Shown: piece after piece, positions 6,246 through 8,729 of the stretch
How positions within the stretch are numbered: position 1 is the stretch's first letter
How the letters are laid out: each line of letters begins with the position of its first letter
Source of the DNA: Pseudomonadota bacterium
GTDB taxonomy: Bacteria > Pseudomonadota > Gammaproteobacteria > Burkholderiales > Burkholderiaceae_C
Reading direction: 5' to 3'
NCBI GenBank assembly: GCA_023396625.1
Contig: JAEWVY010000339.1
Coordinates: forward strand, 1-8,729
Length of the DNA: 8,729 bases
Translations under genes and position numbers: made by a program
Notes under the pieces: model-generated
The model's database searches: none
The model's input: only the letters and a program-made list of their open reading frames with translations
What the model was told of the DNA's origin: nothing

Positions 6246-7144
6246 TGGCGAACCAGGCCGACCTTCCTGTGCGCACCATGTGCCGTGTGCTCGGTGTCTC
6301 AGCCAGTGGCTTCTATGCTTGGCGAGACCGTGCCCCGTCCCAGCGCAGCATCGCCAACACGGTGATGACCGAGCGCATTCGCCAGATTCATCAGGACTCC
6401 TACGAGTCCTACTGCATGCCCCGGGTGCGAGCCGAGCTCATCGAGCAAGGCGTGTGCATCAGCCGCCAGCGTGTGGCCCGTCTCATGCGGCAAGCCGGTA
6501 TCCACGGCATCAGCAAGCGCCGGGGCTTCACCGTCACCACCCGCCGCGACAAACGGCAGGCCTCGGCCCATGACCTGGTCAATCGGCGATTCCATGCTAC
6601 GGGGCCGAACCAGCTATGGGTGGCCGACATGACCTACGTGCCGACCTGGACGGGGTTCCTTTATCTGGCGGTGGTCATCGATGTCTGGAGCCGGCGCGTG
6701 GTGGGTTGGGCCATGGGTGAACGTATGACAGCCGACCTGGTGCTGGCGGCTTTGAACATGGGGCTGGAGCAGCGCAAACCCAAGGAGGTCATTCATCACA
6801 GCGACCAGGGCAGTCAGTACACCAGCCTGGCCTTCGGGGAGCGGTGCCGGCAGATGCAGGTGCGGCCCTCGATGGGAACGGTGGGCGATGCCTACGACAA
6901 CGCTATGGCTGAGAGCTTCTTCGCCAGCCTGGAAGGTGAACTCATTGAGCGCAACACCTTCCAGAGCAAGGCTCAGGCCCGCATGGCGGTCTTCACCTGG
7001 ATTGAAGGTTGGTACAACCCCCGGCGCCGCCACAGCGGTCTGGGCTACCTCTCCCCCCTGAACTTTGAAAGGAGCAAGCAGGCCCTGTTCGATGTTGTCG
7101 AAGATGCAGAAGCGCATGCCGAGACAACACCCGAAACGGTTTGA
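6245..7144 (+). CDS. IS3-family transposase OrfB (DDE integrase core)
   Basis: A 299-residue protein starting at ATG 6245; a GTG one codon earlier, at 6242, is equally possible. The N-terminal HTH_21-type region reads MCRVLGVSASGFYAW, then a basic segment with GISKRRGFTV, then the rve integrase core. Its catalytic residues are Asp128 in LWVADMTYV, Asp187 in HHSDQGSQY and Glu223 in NAMAESFF, with 35 residues between the last two, the IS3 spacing. The closing motif is YNPRRRHSGLGYLSP. The sequence is full length with no interruption. Translation is probably by a -1 frameshift from orfA to give OrfAB, and/or by reinitiation at the TGATG overlap. It cuts and joins the element's ends. Confidence 0.95.
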   Translation: MANQADLPVRTMCRVLGVSASGFYAWRDRAPSQRSIANTVMTERIRQIHQDSYESYCMPRVRAELIEQGVCISRQRVARLMRQAGIHGISKRRGFTVTTRRDKRQASAHDLVNRRFHATGPNQLWVADMTYVPTWTGFLYLAVVIDVWSRRVVGWAMGERMTADLVLAALNMGLEQRKPKEVIHHSDQGSQYTSLAFGERCRQMQVRPSMGTVGDAYDNAMAESFFASLEGELIERNTFQSKAQARMAVFTWIEGWYNPRRRHSGLGYLSPLNFERSKQALFDVVEDAEAHAETTPETV

Positions 7145-7161
7145 CAATCAAACCGGTAACC

Positions 7162-7185
7162 GTCCACGGAACCGGGTCAACTCCA
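7162..7185 (-). repeat. Right terminal inverted repeat of the IS3 element
   Basis: Reads GTCCACGG...CAACTCCA, a perfect 24-base inverted copy of 5868-5891. The flank immediately outside repeats the last bases (ACTCCAAC), so the end looks locally duplicated; that repetition is not part of the inverted match. Confidence 0.92.
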
Positions 7186-7349
7186 ACTCCAACTGAGCGG
7201 GGCGATATGGATAGCCACAGCACTACCTGAGGGGTCAAGCAGCCACAACTGCTCCTTTAAGAACAGTTTCGTGTTGTTTGGTCTCCGGGCTACTGAGGGA
7301 TGACAAGGCGCCTGCGCCATCCATGCCCGCCAAGCGTCACTGCCCAGGC
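7186..7349. other. Non-coding stretch between the IS3 element and the DUF2779 gene
   Basis: 164 bp with no gene I can support. It should hold the right boundary of the island and the 3' flank of the leftward DUF2779 gene. A short GC stem (GGCG at 7307-7310 with CGCC at 7315-7318) occurs but has no T-run on the minus strand, so I do not call it a terminator. A 10-base word at 7234-7243 also occurs on the other side of the island at 2787-2796. Confidence 0.4.
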
Positions 7350-8729
7350 TCAAGCTCCCGCCCGCTCCATCACCCCTAGCAAGCGCTGCAGCACCACCGT
7401 CTCCCTTTGCCCATGCGCCTGCAGCGCCTGGCGGCAGGCGTGGCGCACCGGCAGGGTCTGGCCGGGTTTTTCCATCAGGGCGTAGACGGACTGGGCGGTG
7501 CGGCCCACGGTCACACCCAGTGCGGGGTCGAGGGTGACGTCCATGTCCACGTCGGGCGCAAAGGCGCGGGCGATGGCGCGCAGGGACCATGAGCCGGCCA
7601 TGGCCGGGTGGTAGCAGTGTTCGCGGGCGATATGGAACAGGTCGACGATGCGCGGCTGCAGCGCGTCGAGCGCGGGGGCGAGGTCATCGAACCACTGGGC
7701 CAGTTCGCGGATGCGGTTGCGTTCGAAGCCGGCGTTGTAGGCCAGCACGGCGCCTTGCGTGCCCAGCACCTGCAGCAGGGTCTGGGCAAAGGCGCGGCGC
7801 GGGTCGCTGCCCTGGCCGGTGGCCAGGAAGTGGTGGTCGGTCCAGCTGCCGTCGGCGGCTTCGCGGGCGCAGCTCCACTGGAAGGGCAGGGTCTGGTACG
7901 GCCGTGTGCCGGACCACACGGGCACGGCCATGCCGATGGTGTCGAACCGCAGGCAGTGGCGCGGGTGCGGCCAGCTGCGGGCGATGACGGCCACGGCGGG
8001 TTCGATGACCGGGGCGCCTTGCTGCACGGCGCGGCGCTGGCGGGGGGATGCGATGTCGTCCGGCCGCAGGCTGTGCACGTCGGTATGGCCCAGGGCGCGC
8101 CAGGCGCTGGCGGCTTCGCGGCCCAGGATATCGAGGCTGGCCGGTTGCAGGCCGTGGGCCGGGGGCGGTGTGCAGGCTTTGCAGCTGGCCGCGAATTCGC
8201 AGCCTTCGCCCTGGTGGCAGTGCGGGCCGGGGGTGGCCGCGGGTTCGGCGCCGCGTTCGCAGTGGCGCATGGCGTCCAGCCACTGGGCCACGGGGCGGGC
8301 GCCGAGCACGGGGCGCAGGTCCACTTCGCGGAACAGGCCGGCGTAGCAGCCGTGGCCGGGGTAGATGAAGTCGGTGTCCACCAGCAGCAGGCCGGCGCCC
8401 TGCACAGCAAAGCCGCAGCGCGCGGCCACGTGGGTCCAGAGGGCGACGGTGTCGATGTCGCTGTCGTCGCCCGCGGTGGCGTGGCGCACTTTGTACAGGC
8501 GCAGCCCGCCGCCGGGCGCGGCGCCCAGCACGTCGATGCGCGCCTGCACCCGGTCTTCGCTGGTGAGGCAGGCGCCCAGGATGGCCCAGCCTTCGGGCAG
8601 GGCTTCGTCGCTGTCCAGGCAGTCCAGCGTGTGACGCATGGCCTGCACCCATTGCGACGTGGTCTGCGGCGGCGCCACGGTGTCGGCATGCGGGAAGGAC
8701 GCGCGCAGCGCCACGTCCAGATCGGGTGG
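7350..8729 (-). CDS. DUF2779 domain protein (Cas4/RecB-like nuclease plus DUF2779), N-terminus outside window
   Basis: The frame is open to the right edge, so the GTG at 8714 is not the true start. Probably 50-100 N-terminal residues are missing. Numbered from 8714 (454 residues), the first half is a Cas4/RecB-like lobe: QARIDVL at 57-63, a strand LRLYKVRHAT, and DTVALWTHVAARCG. A cysteine group follows (Cys166, Cys172, Cys178, Cys181) like the Fe-S cluster region of Cas4-type nucleases. The DUF2779 region begins near 253 (LRFDTIGMAVPVW.GTRPYQTLPFQWS). It continues with the YNAGFERNRIRELA block at 326-339, IVDLFHIAR at 356-364, and YHPAMAGSWSL at 368-378. Such proteins are predicted DNA/RNA nucleases of unknown biological role. 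Expected catalytic residues seem altered in both lobes (EVK-type to YKVR; LDFET-type to LRFDT), so activity is uncertain. High GC and no visible damage mark it as resident chromosome. Confidence 0.82.
   Translation of the reverse strand, partial: PPDLDVALRASFPHADTVAPPQTTSQWVQAMRHTLDCLDSDEALPEGWAILGACLTSEDRVQARIDVLGAAPGGGLRLYKVRHATAGDDSDIDTVALWTHVAARCGFAVQGAGLLLVDTDFIYPGHGCYAGLFREVDLRPVLGARPVAQWLDAMRHCERGAEPAATPGPHCHQGEGCEFAASCKACTPPPAHGLQPASLDILGREAASAWRALGHTDVHSLRPDDIASPRQRRAVQQGAPVIEPAVAVIARSWPHPRHCLRFDTIGMAVPVWSGTRPYQTLPFQWSCAREAADGSWTDHHFLATGQGSDPRRAFAQTLLQVLGTQGAVLAYNAGFERNRIRELAQWFDDLAPALDALQPRIVDLFHIAREHCYHPAMAGSWSLRAIARAFAPDVDMDVTLDPALGVTVGRTAQSVYALMEKPGQTLPVRHACRQALQAHGQRETVVLQRLLGVMERAGA

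Larger units (their letters stand above)
5868..7185 (+). mobile_element. Complete IS3-family insertion sequence (1318 bp)
   Basis: Bounded by 24-bp perfect inverted repeats (5868-5891 and 7162-7185) beginning TGGAGTTGACCC and ending in CA, as IS3 members do. It contains the expected orfA and orfB in overlapping frames, both intact, so it looks capable of transposition. Flanking triplets (AAC on the left, ACT on the right) do not form a target duplication, and the left end sits three bases after the IS30 transposase stop. A deletion or recombination between copies probably occurred after insertion. Confidence 0.9.

Noticed and set aside
7307..7318. GC-rich stem GGCG/CGCC after the DUF2779 stop as a terminator
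   Set aside because: Only four base pairs and no T-run on the minus strand.
7511..8689. Alternative minus-strand ORFs of 392 and 322 codons over the DUF2779 gene
   Set aside because: Pro/Ala/Arg-rich out-of-frame translations; the DUF2779 motifs are all in the 7350-8729 frame.
1..8729. CRISPR array, tRNA or rRNA genes
   Set aside because: No regularly spaced direct repeats and no tRNA- or rRNA-like segments were seen on either strand.

Overview
The window looks like a piece of a high-GC betaproteobacterial (Burkholderiales-type) chromosome. The evidence is the strong G/C bias at third codon positions, the tightly overlapping ORFs, and the protein families present. No rRNA, tRNA or housekeeping marker is present to fix the genus. 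Two ordinary chromosomal segments flank a lower-GC island of foreign origin that has decayed.

Left segment (1-2737, plus strand): a compact five-gene operon. The order is the C-terminal half of a nitroreductase-family protein, a GlpE-like rhodanese fused to ankyrin repeats, an ArsC-fold 'nitrogenase-associated' protein, an FmdB-type zinc-ribbon protein and a YkgJ-type cysteine-cluster protein. Starts and stops overlap (ATGA at 475 and 1305, 14 bp at 1735). The ArsC-like member belongs to a family known from nif clusters, so I infer that this is the accessory end of a nitrogen-fixation or Fe-S/metal-handling cluster. No nif structural gene lies in the window.

Central island (about 2738-7349): reading leftwards on the minus strand there is a subtilisin-like (S8) serine peptidase of the kind paired with an AAA ATPase in IetAS-type defence/plasmid systems. 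It is followed 21 bp downstream by a small DUF3223 (DeCL-domain) gene. Both are damaged. The peptidase has lost its N-terminus to an IS30-family element and carries a short out-of-frame stretch bounded by two compensating frameshifts. The DUF3223 gene has one in-frame TAG at codon 30. No ATPase partner remains. The IS30 element (transposase 4816-5865) is abutted by a complete 1318-bp IS3-family element (5868-7185) with 24-bp perfect inverted repeats and intact orfA/orfB. The right end of the IS30 element and any target duplication of the IS3 element are missing, which points to rearrangement after insertion.

Right segment (7350-8729, minus strand): most of a high-GC DUF2779-family protein (Cas4/RecB-like nuclease lobe, cysteine cluster, C-terminal DUF2779 region), running off the right edge. 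Several expected catalytic positions appear substituted in both lobes.

The most interesting part is the peptidase-DUF3223 pair. It looks like the fossil of a defence-type operon in which a DeCL-domain protein rides with an IetS-like protease. That association should be looked for in intact genomes.
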